Under the pieces are notes generated by a model that worked only from the letters and a program-made list of their open reading frames with translations, made no database searches and was not told where the DNA came from. From Kineococcus xinjiangensis (GTDB lineage Bacteria > Actinomycetota > Actinomycetes > Actinomycetales > Kineococcaceae), in contig NZ_PTJD01000004.1 of the NCBI RefSeq assembly GCF_002934625.1, forward strand, positions 248,001-312,000: a stretch of 64,000 bases of DNA. Direction: 5' to 3'. A program made the position numbers and the translations under genes. Below are positions 52,520 through 61,362 of the stretch, one piece after another. Position 1 is the first letter of the stretch. Each line of letters begins with the position of its first letter.

Positions 52520-53785
52520 GTGACCCCGGTCGAGATCGCCCTGGAGCGCGCGCACCGCGAGGAGTGGCCGCTGCTGGTGGCGTCGCTGGCGCGCTGGTGC
52601 GGCGACCTCGACCGGGCCGAGGACGCTGCCGCCGACGCCGTCGCCGCCGCCTGGGAGTCCTGGCCGCGGGACGGCGTCCCCGAGCGGCCCGGGGCGTGGC
52701 TGCAGACCACGGCGCGGCGCAAGGTGCTGGACCGCCTCCGCCGCGACCGGACGGCCACCGGGAAGCTCGCCGCGCTGGCGGGGGAACTGCGCGACGAGCC
52801 CGGCGCCGACAGCGTCAGCGACCCCGACGACCCGTTCGGGGCGGTGCGCTGGTGCGACGCCGCCGCAGAGGACCTGCTGCGGCTGGTCTTCACCTGCTGC
52901 CACCCGGCCCTTGCCCCGTCCGCCTCCGTGGCCCTGGCGCTGCGGCTGCTGTGCGGGCTGTCCGCGGCCGAGAGCGCCCGGCTGCTGCAGACACCGGAGG
53001 CGACGGTGGCGCAGCGCATCGTCCGCGCCAAGCGGAAGATCCGCGACGCGGGCATCGCGCTGGAGGTGCCCGCCCGGGCGGCGTGGCCGGACCGCCTGGA
53101 CAGCGTGCTCGCCGTCGTGGGGCTCCTCTTCACCGAGGGACACGCGGCCACGGAGGGCGAGGACCTGCTGCGCTCACCGCTGTGCGACGAGGCGCTGCGG
53201 CTGTCCGCCCTGCTGCTGCGCCTGCTGCCCGACGAGCCGGAGGTGCTCGGCCTGGCGGCGCTGCTGCTGCTGAGCGACGCCCGGCGCGACGCCCGGCTGC
53301 GCGACGGCGAACTCGTCGTGCTCGCCGAGTCCGACCGGGCCCTGTGGCGCTGGGACGACGTGGGCCGCGGCCTGGACCTGGCCGGGCAGGCGCTGCGGCG
53401 CGCCGGGAGCAGGCCGGGGCGCTGGGTCCTGCAGGCGGCGATCGCGGCCCTGCAGGTGCAGCCGGCACCGGACGGACGGGCCGTGGTGGCCCTCTACGAC
53501 CGCCTCGCGGCCCTGGCGCCCTCACCGGCCGTGCTGGCGAACAGGGCCGCGGCGATCGCCCGCGCCGACGGTCCGGCCGCGGGGCTGGAGGCGGCCCGCG
53601 ATCTCCCGACCGCCGCCGGGGACCACCGGCTGCTGGTGCTGCGGGCGGAACTCACCGCGCAGCTGGGGCAGCGGGCGGCGGCCGCGGACCTCATGCGGCA
53701 GGCGGTCGCCGTGGCCCGCAACGCGGTCGAGCGCCGTCACCTGCAGCGGCGGCTGGAGGCGTGGGAGTCCGCGGGGGCCTCCTGA
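52520..53785 (+). CDS. ECF42-type sigma factor with C-terminal extension
   Basis: A 421-residue sigma factor. Region 2 includes [21 protein letters not shown] and [20 protein letters not shown]; region 4 includes [24 protein letters not shown]-terminal helical, tetratrico-like region of about 200 residues follows, which in ECF42 factors is needed for activity. No anti-sigma gene is nearby, as in that group. GTG 52520 is placed 5 nt after the DGPF stop. Confidence 0.93.
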   Translation: MTPVEIALERAHREEWPLLVASLARWCGDLDRAEDAAADAVAAAWESWPRDGVPERPGAWLQTTARRKVLDRLRRDRTATGKLAALAGELRDEPGADSVSDPDDPFGAVRWCDAAAEDLLRLVFTCCHPALAPSASVALALRLLCGLSAAESARLLQTPEATVAQRIVRAKRKIRDAGIALEVPARAAWPDRLDSVLAVVGLLFTEGHAATEGEDLLRSPLCDEALRLSALLLRLLPDEPEVLGLAALLLLSDARRDARLRDGELVVLAESDRALWRWDDVGRGLDLAGQALRRAGSRPGRWVLQAAIAALQVQPAPDGRAVVALYDRLAALAPSPAVLANRAAAIARADGPAAGLEAARDLPTAAGDHRLLVLRAELTAQLGQRAAAADLMRQAVAVARNAVERRHLQRRLEAWESAGAS

Positions 53786-53806
53786 CGGCTCACCGCCGCG
53801 CCCCCG

Positions 53807-54730
53807 TCACCAGACGACGTCGTCGGGGGCCGACACCCGCCGCCATCCCGCGGGGACGCCGGCGGCCCGGGCGGCGACGGCCGGCAGCCGGTCCGCGGCG
53901 GGCAGGGGCCCGAGGTCCAGCCCCGTCAGCAGCGCGACGTCGCGCACCGGCACCTGGAACGTGCGGTAGGGCTCCAGGTCCGGAACGCGCCCCGCCCGCT
54001 CGGCCCGGGCACCGAATCGCTCCACCATCGCCGACTGGTCGAGGAGGAACGCGCTCGCCGCCAGCTCCACCGTCCGGCCCGCCCGCAGGTGCGCGACGAC
54101 CTTGTAGAACCGCCGCGGCAGCGCCACCCCCCGGTAGACGGGGTCGTCGTCGGCGAAGACGGGGCCCGTGACGACGGCGAGGCGCTGGTCGTAGGTCTGC
54201 GCGTACTGCAGGACGTGGTCCTCCAGTCCGAGCCACAGCTCCTCGGACTGGTTGAACCCCGCGTGCTGCGGGGCGGCGTTGGTGTAGCAGAACGTGTCGG
54301 AGTTGGCCTGTGCCGCCTCCTCGGGCGTTCCCCACACCGGGTCGCGGCGGCGCACCAGGTGGCCGCGGTCGAGGTCGTTGCGCGCGTACACCTCGGGGCC
54401 GGTCTGCTGCTCCTGCGGAACCCGGGGGTCCAGCCACCACTGCGATCCGGCGCGGTCCACGTCGCGCAGCCGGGCACCGTCGACGGCCGCGACGGTGGCC
54501 ACCGCGAGGCGCCGGTCGGGTCGCAGCACGACCGTGAAGTGGGTGTAGGGCAGGACGACGACGGGGGGTGCGTGCGGGCCGGGCACGGGCAGCGGGACCG
54601 GCAGGAGCGGGCCGGGCGCCAGGAACCGCGGGTCGAACCCCGTCCTGCCTCGCAGTTCGACGTCGTCGCGGTGGACGGCGAGCCGCTCGGCGGCGGGTCC
54701 GGCGCTCGTCCAGGGCATGGCCTCGCTCAT
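53807..54730 (-). CDS. DNA/RNA non-specific endonuclease (NUC1-type)
   Basis: A 307-residue nuclease with the beta-beta-alpha metal motif DRGHLVRR (catalytic H124) and an Asn/Glu-containing NAAPQHAGFNQSEE helix. No signal peptide is visible, so it may act in the cytosol or be released by lysis. ATG 54730 is supported by family length. There is no immunity-type gene beside it. It is convergent with the ECF42 operon. Confidence 0.87.
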   Translation of the reverse strand: MSEAMPWTSAGPAAERLAVHRDDVELRGRTGFDPRFLAPGPLLPVPLPVPGPHAPPVVVLPYTHFTVVLRPDRRLAVATVAAVDGARLRDVDRAGSQWWLDPRVPQEQQTGPEVYARNDLDRGHLVRRRDPVWGTPEEAAQANSDTFCYTNAAPQHAGFNQSEELWLGLEDHVLQYAQTYDQRLAVVTGPVFADDDPVYRGVALPRRFYKVVAHLRAGRTVELAASAFLLDQSAMVERFGARAERAGRVPDLEPYRTFQVPVRDVALLTGLDLGPLPAADRLPAVAARAAGVPAGWRRVSAPDDVVW

Positions 54731-54859
54731 GGCAGAACTCTGCGCCAACGGTCGGACACCATGCGCAACGTCTGCGGGCCGATCCGGTGACCAACGGGTG
54801 AACGCCCGACGACCGCACCCGGCTGTCCGGAGCACCGGGCGGCAGACCACCATGGGCGC

Positions 54860-55714
54860 GTGGACCCGACGCCCGACGCCCTCTGCAGCGGCACCGCCGC
54901 GCGCTCCGGTGCCGCTCCCCGGCGCTTCGTCGCGGTGGGCGACTCCTTCACCGAGGGGTTCGTCGACGTCGACGAGTCCACCGGCGGCTACCGCGGCTGG
55001 GCGGACCGACTGGCCGAGCACCTGGCGGGGCTGTCGACCGCCGGCCGTCCGGACGGTGCGCTGACGCCGCTGGAGTACGCCAACCTCGCGGTGCGCGGAC
55101 GGCTGCTGCCGGAGATCGTCCGGGAGCAGCTGCCCCGCGCCCTGCGCCTGGACCCGGACCTCGTCAGCCTCATCGGCGGGGGCAACGACCTGCTGCGCCC
55201 GGGTGCCGACCCGGACGCGCTGGCGGAGCTGCTGGAGGACGCGGTGGTGCGGGTGCGGGCCATCGGCGCCGACGTGCTGCTCGCCACCGCGATGGACACC
55301 CGGCAGGCTCCGCTGCTGCGCCGCAACCGCGGGCTGACCGCCGTCTTCAGCGCCCACGTCTGGTCGATCGCGGCCCGCCACGGCTGCTCGGTGCTGGACC
55401 TGTGGGGGATGCGCTCGCTGCAGGACCGGCGGATGTGGGCCGCGGACCGCATCCACCTGACCCCCGCGGGCCACGAACGGGTGGCGCTGGCCGCGCTGGA
55501 GGCCCTCGGTGCTCCGCTGCCCTCGGAGGCGCCGGACTGGCGCGCACCGTTGCCGCCCGCTCCTGCGAGGGCGCGCGCCGCGGCGCTGTCGGAGGACGCG
55601 GCCTGGGTGCGCGAGCACGTGCTGCCCTGGGTGGGCCGGCGGTTGCGCCGCCGTTCCTCCGGGACGGGCCGGCACGGCAAGCGCCCCGACCCGGCGCCGG
55701 TGCGGCTGCCCTGA
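54860..55714 (+). CDS. SGNH/GDSL-family hydrolase
   Basis: A 284-residue esterase-like enzyme with all four SGNH blocks: GDSFTEG (S29), Gly in AVRGRLL, GGGND, and DRIHL with D196 and H199. No signal peptide is evident. The C-terminus is basic (RRRSSGTGRHGKR). It shares a 130-nt divergent gap with the nuclease. Substrate unknown, probably an ester. Confidence 0.92.
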   Translation: MDPTPDALCSGTAARSGAAPRRFVAVGDSFTEGFVDVDESTGGYRGWADRLAEHLAGLSTAGRPDGALTPLEYANLAVRGRLLPEIVREQLPRALRLDPDLVSLIGGGNDLLRPGADPDALAELLEDAVVRVRAIGADVLLATAMDTRQAPLLRRNRGLTAVFSAHVWSIAARHGCSVLDLWGMRSLQDRRMWAADRIHLTPAGHERVALAALEALGAPLPSEAPDWRAPLPPAPARARAAALSEDAAWVREHVLPWVGRRLRRRSSGTGRHGKRPDPAPVRLP

Positions 55715-55758
55715 GGGCGGTCCGCGGGCCGGTCGGTCCCTCGGGCGCGGTGGATCCC

Positions 55759-56682
55759 TCAGGCTCCGGGGACGGTCACGATGCGGGCCTGGACGACGCC
55801 GTCCACGACGCGGGTGTCGAAGCGCGGCTGGTGGGCGATGGCGGGGCCTCGCACCACCGATCCGGCCTCCAGCTCGAAGGCGCTGCCGTGCCACGGGCAG
55901 ACGATGCAGTCGCGGCCGCGGACCTGCTCGACGCTGCCCTCGGAGAGCGGCGCACCGAGGTGCGAGCAGCGGTCGGCCAGGACGCTCACCGCGTTCCCGC
56001 CGCGGCGCACCATCACGACGTCGACGTCGCCGCAGCGCCCGCGCACGGGCTCGCCCTCCACCAGCTCCGCCAGCGGGAGGAGGGGCTCCCAGTCCTTGGG
56101 CGCGCGGTGCGGCACGTCCTCGGCGTGGTTGGCCCCGACGGCCCACCGGGTCGCGAGGTGCCCGCCGATGAGGGCACCGAGGCTGGCCGCCGCCGTGCCC
56201 GCGAGGCGCCAGCGCCGGCCGCCGCGACCGCGCAGGTGGCGCACGACGCCGACCGAGACGAGGGCGACGGCCACCTCGTTCGCCGCGGCGTGCACGAGCC
56301 CCATGCGCTTCTGGTCGGAGTGCAGGTCGGACCAGTCGACGAGCCCGGCGAGGGCCGTGGGCAGCGCCGCGGCCACGCCCACGCCGGCGAGCAGCGCGGC
56401 GGCGGAGGCGCGCGACCTGGAGGGCGAGACCACGTCGGCGAGGTCGAGGACGGCGGAACTCAGCCACGCCCCCGCCGGCAGCATCGCCATGGCGGGGTGG
56501 GCGGGGTGGCCGAGGGGGACGCCGTGCAGGAGGTCGCGCACGGGGGCGGGAATGGTGCTGTGGACGAGGTCCGACAACCGCTCAGCGACGGGGTCGAGGG
56601 CGGTGAGCTCGGTGAGGCGGTCCATCCAGTCACCGAGGGGCGAGGCGCTTCCGGGTCGGGCGGTGCTCATGGAGGTGGTCAC
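55759..56682 (-). CDS. DUF2231 membrane plus Rieske [2Fe-2S] fusion protein
   Basis: A 307-residue protein. The N-terminal DUF2231-like membrane part has GHPAHPAMAMLP and about four helices; the C-terminal Rieske domain ligates its cluster by C239-H241 (CSHLG) and C262-H265 (CPWHG). It likely carries electrons at the membrane for an unknown oxidoreductase. The GTG at 56682 or the ATG at 56670 can both serve as start. Confidence 0.9.
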   Translation of the reverse strand: MTTSMSTARPGSASPLGDWMDRLTELTALDPVAERLSDLVHSTIPAPVRDLLHGVPLGHPAHPAMAMLPAGAWLSSAVLDLADVVSPSRSRASAAALLAGVGVAAALPTALAGLVDWSDLHSDQKRMGLVHAAANEVAVALVSVGVVRHLRGRGGRRWRLAGTAAASLGALIGGHLATRWAVGANHAEDVPHRAPKDWEPLLPLAELVEGEPVRGRCGDVDVVMVRRGGNAVSVLADRCSHLGAPLSEGSVEQVRGRDCIVCPWHGSAFELEAGSVVRGPAIAHQPRFDTRVVDGVVQARIVTVPGA

Positions 56683-56856
56683 ACCGCTGCAATGACCCGT
56701 GCGGCCCCCCCGAAACCCGTCCCGGCGCGCGGCGGCCCATCAGTGCACCAAGAGTGAGATTCCGCTACTTTCAGTGCAAGTTTCAGTTCGGCGACGGAGC
56801 GGGCCGGCCAGACCGGCCGGCCGGGAGCGGGAGCACATGCGGACGCGCCAGGCGAG

Positions 56857-57543
56857 ATGCCCCGCCCCACTCCACCGACACCCCGGACCGCGGCGGTGAC
56901 GCCGCGGGCAGCGGTCGTGGCCCTGGGCGTGGCCGCGGAGCTCGAGGCGACCGCCGGCGAGCTCGACGAGTGCCTCACGTGCCTCGTGGCCGCCGCGGAC
57001 GAGGCCTCGGCCAGCGGCGTCCCCGTCGTCCTCGTGGCGGGGCTGCGGGTTCCCGACGGCGCCTGCGCCCGCCTCGTCCACGGCTGGCGGGACCTGACCC
57101 GGCCCCTGGACGCCGTCACGTTCCTCGACCTGGCCGTGTGCCTGCCCGGCGCACGGCGCTGGGCGGTGGGCGCCGGGCTGGGGGCGCCGGCCGTGCGGGC
57201 GCTGCCGCGGCACGAGGTGGCGGTGCTGACGACGGAGTGCTCGACCACGGTCGGGACGGACTGGATCCTCGGCCACCTCGCGCACCTCGCCGACGGGCCG
57301 GTGGCCAGCACCGCCGCGGTCGTCCCCGGCGACGCGACGTCCGGCGGCGCCTTCCACGCCCGGGGGGCGAACATGGCGGTGCGCGCCGACGCCTACCTCG
57401 CCGCCGGTGGGTTCCCCGCCACCGACTCCGGGGAGGCCGAGGTGCTCTGGCAGGCGCTGCTGTCGGCCGGTCAGCGGGTGTGCCACGCGATGACGCCGGT
57501 GGTGACCCGCAGGGCCGCCTCCACCGCCCGCCTGCCCGGTTGA
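56857..57543 (+). CDS. GT-A glycosyltransferase-like protein, atypical
   Basis: A 228-residue protein whose second half, GGAFHARGANMAVRADAYLAAGGF, resembles the acceptor-side part of family-2 glycosyltransferases. The normal nucleotide-sugar motif is altered: the expected Asp-x-Asp strand reads TTECSTTVGTDWI. The protein is short for the family. It may be a degenerate or specialised relative. A comparatively A/T-rich 80-nt stretch upstream near 56735-56800 could hold its promoter. Confidence 0.6.
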   Translation: MPRPTPPTPRTAAVTPRAAVVALGVAAELEATAGELDECLTCLVAAADEASASGVPVVLVAGLRVPDGACARLVHGWRDLTRPLDAVTFLDLAVCLPGARRWAVGAGLGAPAVRALPRHEVAVLTTECSTTVGTDWILGHLAHLADGPVASTAAVVPGDATSGGAFHARGANMAVRADAYLAAGGFPATDSGEAEVLWQALLSAGQRVCHAMTPVVTRRAASTARLPG

Positions 57544-57562
57544 GGATCTTCCGCGGAACGGC

Positions 57563-58351
57563 TCAGGCGGCCTCGGCGTCCAGCTGGCGGCGCAGCTTCG
57601 CCAACACCTGCGACAGCAGCCGGGAGACCTGCATCTGCGTCACCCCGACGTCGTCGGCGATCTGCGACTGCGTCCAGCCGTGGTCGAAGCGCAGCGACAG
57701 GATCCGCTTGTCCCGCGGGGGGAGCTGCTTCAGCAGCGGCCGCAGGCTCACCGAGTCCACGACGTGCTCCAGCCGCGGGTCGGGCCCGCCGAGGGTCTCC
57801 GCCAGGGAGAGCTCCCCCGCGCTGTCCACCTGCTGGTCGACCGAGCGCACGTGGTACAGCTCCACGCTGGCCAGGCACTCGGTGACGTCCTCGATGTCGA
57901 CGTCGAGGTACCGCGCCACCTCCGACACCGTCGGCGAGCGGTCGAGGCGCTGCACGAGCACCTCCTGGGCGGCCTCGACGCTCGCCCGCAGTTCCTGGAT
58001 GCGCCGCGGCGGGCGGATGTCCCAGCCGCGGTCGCGGAAGTGCCGCTTGACCTCACCGGAGATGGTGGGGACCGCGTAGGCGAGGAAGTCGCGACCCCGG
58101 CCGGGGTCGTAGCCGTCCACCGCCTTGACCAGGCCCAGCGATGCGACCTGCACGAGGTCGTCGATGCTCTCCCCGCGCCCCCGGTACCGCATCGCGATGC
58201 TCGTCGCGACGGGCATGTTGAGGCGGATGACCTCCTCGCGCAGGCGCTGGCGCTGCTCCTCGCCGGCGTGCGTCATCTCCGTGAAGAGCCGCGCTGTCGC
58301 TTCTCGCCGCGCGTCGGTCTCCGACATCCCCTGCGCGTCCACGTGTGCCAC
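57563..58351 (-). CDS. SigB/SigF-type RNA polymerase sigma factor
   Basis: A 262-residue sigma factor of the stress/sporulation group. Region 2 has LNMPVATSIAMRYRGRG and DLVQVASLGLVKAVDGYDP, region 3 EVLVQRLDRSPTVSEVARYL, and region 4 GWTQSQIADDVGVTQMQVSR. No anti-sigma RsbW or anti-anti-sigma gene is next to it. I use GTG 58351, with AGGA 8 nt upstream; Met 58327 is an alternative. CsbD and hendecad proteins elsewhere in the window are the type of targets such factors control. Confidence 0.93.
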   Translation of the reverse strand: MAHVDAQGMSETDARREATARLFTEMTHAGEEQRQRLREEVIRLNMPVATSIAMRYRGRGESIDDLVQVASLGLVKAVDGYDPGRGRDFLAYAVPTISGEVKRHFRDRGWDIRPPRRIQELRASVEAAQEVLVQRLDRSPTVSEVARYLDVDIEDVTECLASVELYHVRSVDQQVDSAGELSLAETLGGPDPRLEHVVDSVSLRPLLKQLPPRDKRILSLRFDHGWTQSQIADDVGVTQMQVSRLLSQVLAKLRRQLDAEAA

Positions 58352-58660
58352 CCGACCGTCCTCGTGGGATCTTCCGCCGCCGTTCGCCCGACGGCCCCAC
58401 GGCACCACGCGGGGGGACCTCCCGCAACCCGATCATGGAGCAGGCTCGACGGCCACAGCCGTCCCGCCCGATGGCGGCGCTGCGGTCGCACGGGTCGCGG
58501 TGGTGGGGGAGGCTGGCCGCGACGTCCGTTCTGCCGTGTCTCTCCGTCGGCCCGTACCCGCCGCTCCCCCGCTCATGCACGTGGGAGCGGCACCGCCGAG
58601 GAGAGCACGGCGACGGAGTGGGGAGCCGCGCGCCTGCGGCCTGGACGAGGAGCCGTCGCC
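58352..58660. other. 309-nt intergenic region between sigma factor and epimerase
   Basis: This divergent gap has no coding frame of merit. It includes an A/T-poor region and GGGTAC at 58551-58556 on the minus strand, which resembles a SigB -10, but no GTTT -35 lies at the right distance. I see no other element. Confidence 0.4.
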
Positions 58661-59662
58661 GTGCGAGTGGTCGTGGTCGGAGCCAGCGGGAACGTCGGGT
58701 CGGCGCTGCTGCGCCGCCTGGCGGCCGACGAGACCGTGACGGGGGTCGTGGCCGTCGCCCGGCACGTGCCCGACCGGGCCTCGTGGCCGGCGGGCGTGGA
58801 GTGGGTCAGCGCGGACGTCTCCTCGCGGTGGTCGGAGTCGCGGCTCGTGGAGGCCGCCCGGGGTGCCGACCGCCTGGTGTCGCTCTCGTGGGGGATCCAA
58901 CCCGCCCACGACGAGGCGGCGCTGTGGCGCACGAACGTGGACGGGACCCTGCGGGTGCTGCGCGCCGCGCGGACGGCGGGTGTGGCGCACGCCGTCTACG
59001 TCTCCTCGATCGGCGCCTACGCCCCGCGGCCACCGGGGGACCCCGTGGCGGGCGCGGTCGGCGAGGACCACCCCGTCACCGGTGTCGGGACCTCCCAGTA
59101 CAGCCGCCAGAAGGCCTGGGTGGAGCAGTTCCTGCCCGCGGTGCGCGACCTGCCGCTGGCGGTGCTGCGCCCGGGGCTGGTGTTCCAGTCCAGCGCCGGT
59201 CACGAGGTCGTGCGGTACTTCCTCGGCAACCTGGTGCCCCGGGTGGTGCTGCGCCGGCGGGCCGTGCCCGTCCTGCCGCTGCCCGGCGACCTGGTCGTGC
59301 AGGCCGTCCACGCCGACGACCTCGCCGAGGCCATCCGCCTCGCCCTGCACGCCCGCGCCGAGGGGGCGTTCAACGTCGCGGCAGAACCCGTGCTCGGCCC
59401 GGCGCAGTTCGCGGAGGTCCTCGACGCGCGGCACGTGCCGGTCCCGGCGAAGGCGTTGCGGACGTTGGCGTCGGTCACGTTCCACGCGCACCTGCAGCCG
59501 TCGGAACCGGGCTGGATGGACCTCGCCCTGCTCTCACCGGTGATGCGGACCGACCGCATCCGCGCGGAACTCGGCTGGGAACCCACCTGCACCTCCACCG
59601 AGGCGCTGGCGGAACTGCTCGACGGGGTGCGGCGCGGAGCCCCGGACCGCCCGCCCCTGTGA
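58661..59662 (+). CDS. NAD-dependent epimerase/dehydratase-family protein
   Basis: A 333-residue SDR with VVVGASGNVGSAL at the start (Rossmann site), VYVSSIGAYAP as the Ser element, and YSRQK as the Tyr-Lys pair near residue 150. It resembles the epimerase at 27388 in general layout but not closely. GTG 58661 has GAGGAG upstream. Substrate unknown. Confidence 0.88.
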   Translation: MRVVVVGASGNVGSALLRRLAADETVTGVVAVARHVPDRASWPAGVEWVSADVSSRWSESRLVEAARGADRLVSLSWGIQPAHDEAALWRTNVDGTLRVLRAARTAGVAHAVYVSSIGAYAPRPPGDPVAGAVGEDHPVTGVGTSQYSRQKAWVEQFLPAVRDLPLAVLRPGLVFQSSAGHEVVRYFLGNLVPRVVLRRRAVPVLPLPGDLVVQAVHADDLAEAIRLALHARAEGAFNVAAEPVLGPAQFAEVLDARHVPVPAKALRTLASVTFHAHLQPSEPGWMDLALLSPVMRTDRIRAELGWEPTCTSTEALAELLDGVRRGAPDRPPL

Positions 59663-59693
59663 GGGCAGTCCAGGACCCTCACAGGGGGCGGGC
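59651..59693. terminator. Terminator overlapping epimerase stop
   Basis: CCGCCCCTGTGAGGG pairs with CCCTCACAGGGGGCGGG around a 10-nt loop, with one bulged G. The left arm contains the stop codon. Confidence 0.65.
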
Positions 59694-59775
59694 GCCGATC
59701 CGGCACCCGGAACCGGCCCGCACGTGATCCGCGCCGGCTGAGCGCGGGGACCGGGCCTGGGGCCGCGGTCCTGCG

Positions 59776-59925
59776 TCAGTCCTGGGTGTCGGCCTGCTCC
59801 GCCTCGTCGGCGAACCCGGTGTCGTTGCCGTAGCCGTCCGCGGTGGGTTCCTCCGCGGCTCCGGCCGAACCGGGGCGGTCGTCCTGGGCCTGCTGCGGCT
59901 GCGCGTCCTCGGGCTGCGTGCTCAT
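59776..59925 (-). CDS. Small acidic hydrophilic protein (49 aa)
   Basis: A 49-residue protein, MSTQPEDAQPQQAQDDRPG and onward, made almost wholly of Gln, Glu, Asp, Ala and Gly, which should be disordered. AGGAGAGGAG precedes ATG 59925, and third-codon positions are G/C-rich. No domain. Its composition is like the stress proteins nearby. Confidence 0.55.
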   Translation of the reverse strand: MSTQPEDAQPQQAQDDRPGSAGAAEEPTADGYGNDTGFADEAEQADTQD

Positions 59926-60027
59926 GGGGCTCCTCTCCTGGTGCGGGCACCGTCCCGCGGCACGTCGATCGTCGTGCAGGGGCACGCTGCGCGCACCCCG
60001 GCCCGGGTGCCGCACGGACACGCAGAG

Positions 60028-60071
60028 GCGCCCCGCCCCCGCCGGCGCGGGGGCCGGTGGGAGCGGGGCGC
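60028..60071. terminator. Possible terminator after yihY
   Basis: GCGCCCCGC (60028-60036) pairs with GCGGGGCGC (60063-60071) around a second inner GC-rich hairpin, 24 nt beyond the YihY stop on the minus strand. Confidence 0.5.
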
Positions 60072-60094
60072 GGAAACTGCCCCGGGGTGCTCGC

Positions 60095-61147
60095 TCAGGA
60101 GCGACCGCGGGACTTCTCCTCCATGCGGCGGTCCGCCGTCGCGGAGAGGGGCTGGTCGTCGCGCAGGTCGATGCTGCCGTCCGCGTTCGCCACGGTGTCG
60201 GCGGCGAGGGCGTCGCGATCCCCCATCGGCTGCGGCTCGCCCTGCGTGGTGTCTTCGGCCGTCTGGCGCTCGGACTCCGCGTTCACCTCGGCGCCGAGGA
60301 GGATGGCGTAGCTCGTGATCCACAGCCACACGAGCAGGATCACGACACCCGCGGAGGCGCCGTAGTTCTTGGTGTAGGAGCTCTGCCCCAGGACCGACAT
60401 GTAGAGCGTGAAGCCGATCGAGGCGACGATGAAGAGGGCGGTGGCGATGATGGCGCCCGTGCTCGTCCACTTGAACTGCGGAGCGTCGCGGTCGGGGGCG
60501 ACGCGGTAGAGCACGCCGAGGGCCGTCATGAGGATGGCGACGAGCAGCACCCAGCGAACCGCTGCCACCAGGAACCCGAGGGCGGTGCCGCTGAGACCGA
60601 CGGCGTCGAGCACCGGCGGGAGGATGGCGACGAGGGCGATCGCGAGCAGGAAGACGACGATCGCACCGACGGTGAGGGCCAGGGCGGTGGCCTTCTGCTT
60701 GATGAAGCCGCGGGTCTCCTGCTCGTCGTACGCCGCATTGATGGCGTCCATCATGTTCTGCACGCCGCTGGATGCGCTCCACAGGGCGATCGCGACGGCG
60801 AACGCGAGGCTCCAGCCGGCCGCCGCCTTGTTCTGGGCGATGGTCTCAGACTGGGTGACGACGATCTGGCGGGCCGCGTCCGGGATGGCGGGACCGAGGG
60901 CTTCGATCTGGGCCTTGATCTCCGCGGGGTCGCTGACCAGCTGCCAGATCAGGAACGCCGCCGTGAGCGCGGGGAACAGGGCGAGGAACGCCTTGAAGGC
61001 CACACCCGCCCCCAGCAGGGGGACCATGTCCGTCTTGGCCTCGCCCCAGGCGCGCTTGAGGATCTGGAACCACCCCTTGGCGGGGATCTGGGTCGGCTTC
61101 TTCGCGTCGTGTCCGGGCGCGAGGGCGCCCTCGGAACTCCTGCTCAT
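60095..61147 (-). CDS. YihY/BrkB-family membrane protein
   Basis: A 350-residue protein with six helices and the family patterns GVAFKAFLALFPALTAA, SASSGVQNMMDAINAAYDEQ and YGASAGVVILLVWLWITSYAILLGAE. The C-terminal 75 residues are acidic and cytosolic. YihY proteins were once called tRNA-processing enzymes in error; their role in the membrane is still not clear. ATG 61147. It lies downstream of the hendecad operon but after a terminator. Confidence 0.93.
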   Translation of the reverse strand: MSRSSEGALAPGHDAKKPTQIPAKGWFQILKRAWGEAKTDMVPLLGAGVAFKAFLALFPALTAAFLIWQLVSDPAEIKAQIEALGPAIPDAARQIVVTQSETIAQNKAAAGWSLAFAVAIALWSASSGVQNMMDAINAAYDEQETRGFIKQKATALALTVGAIVVFLLAIALVAILPPVLDAVGLSGTALGFLVAAVRWVLLVAILMTALGVLYRVAPDRDAPQFKWTSTGAIIATALFIVASIGFTLYMSVLGQSSYTKNYGASAGVVILLVWLWITSYAILLGAEVNAESERQTAEDTTQGEPQPMGDRDALAADTVANADGSIDLRDDQPLSATADRRMEEKSRGRS

Positions 61148-61293
61148 GCCTGTCGTCTACCCCGTAGACCGGCTTTCCATGCCGCCCCGGCGCGGGGAGA
61201 TGCCGCGCGGGGCCGTTTCACCCGAACGGGGGCGGCGCCACCGCGTTCGCCGTGCATCGGGACGACCCGTCTGATCGGCGCCCCGGTGCGCAC

Positions 61294-61332
61294 GACGGCG
61301 GGGCGGGTGCTGTCCGCACCCGCCCCGCCGTC
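61294..61332. terminator. Terminator of the hendecad operon
   Basis: A perfect 17-bp stem GACGGCGGGGCGGGTGC/GCACCCGCCCCGCCGTC with loop TGTCC lies 31 nt beyond the DUF3618 gene stop on the minus strand. Confidence 0.85.
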
Positions 61333-61362
61333 GCCCCCCGGTACCGGGGTGCAGTCCTCGGA

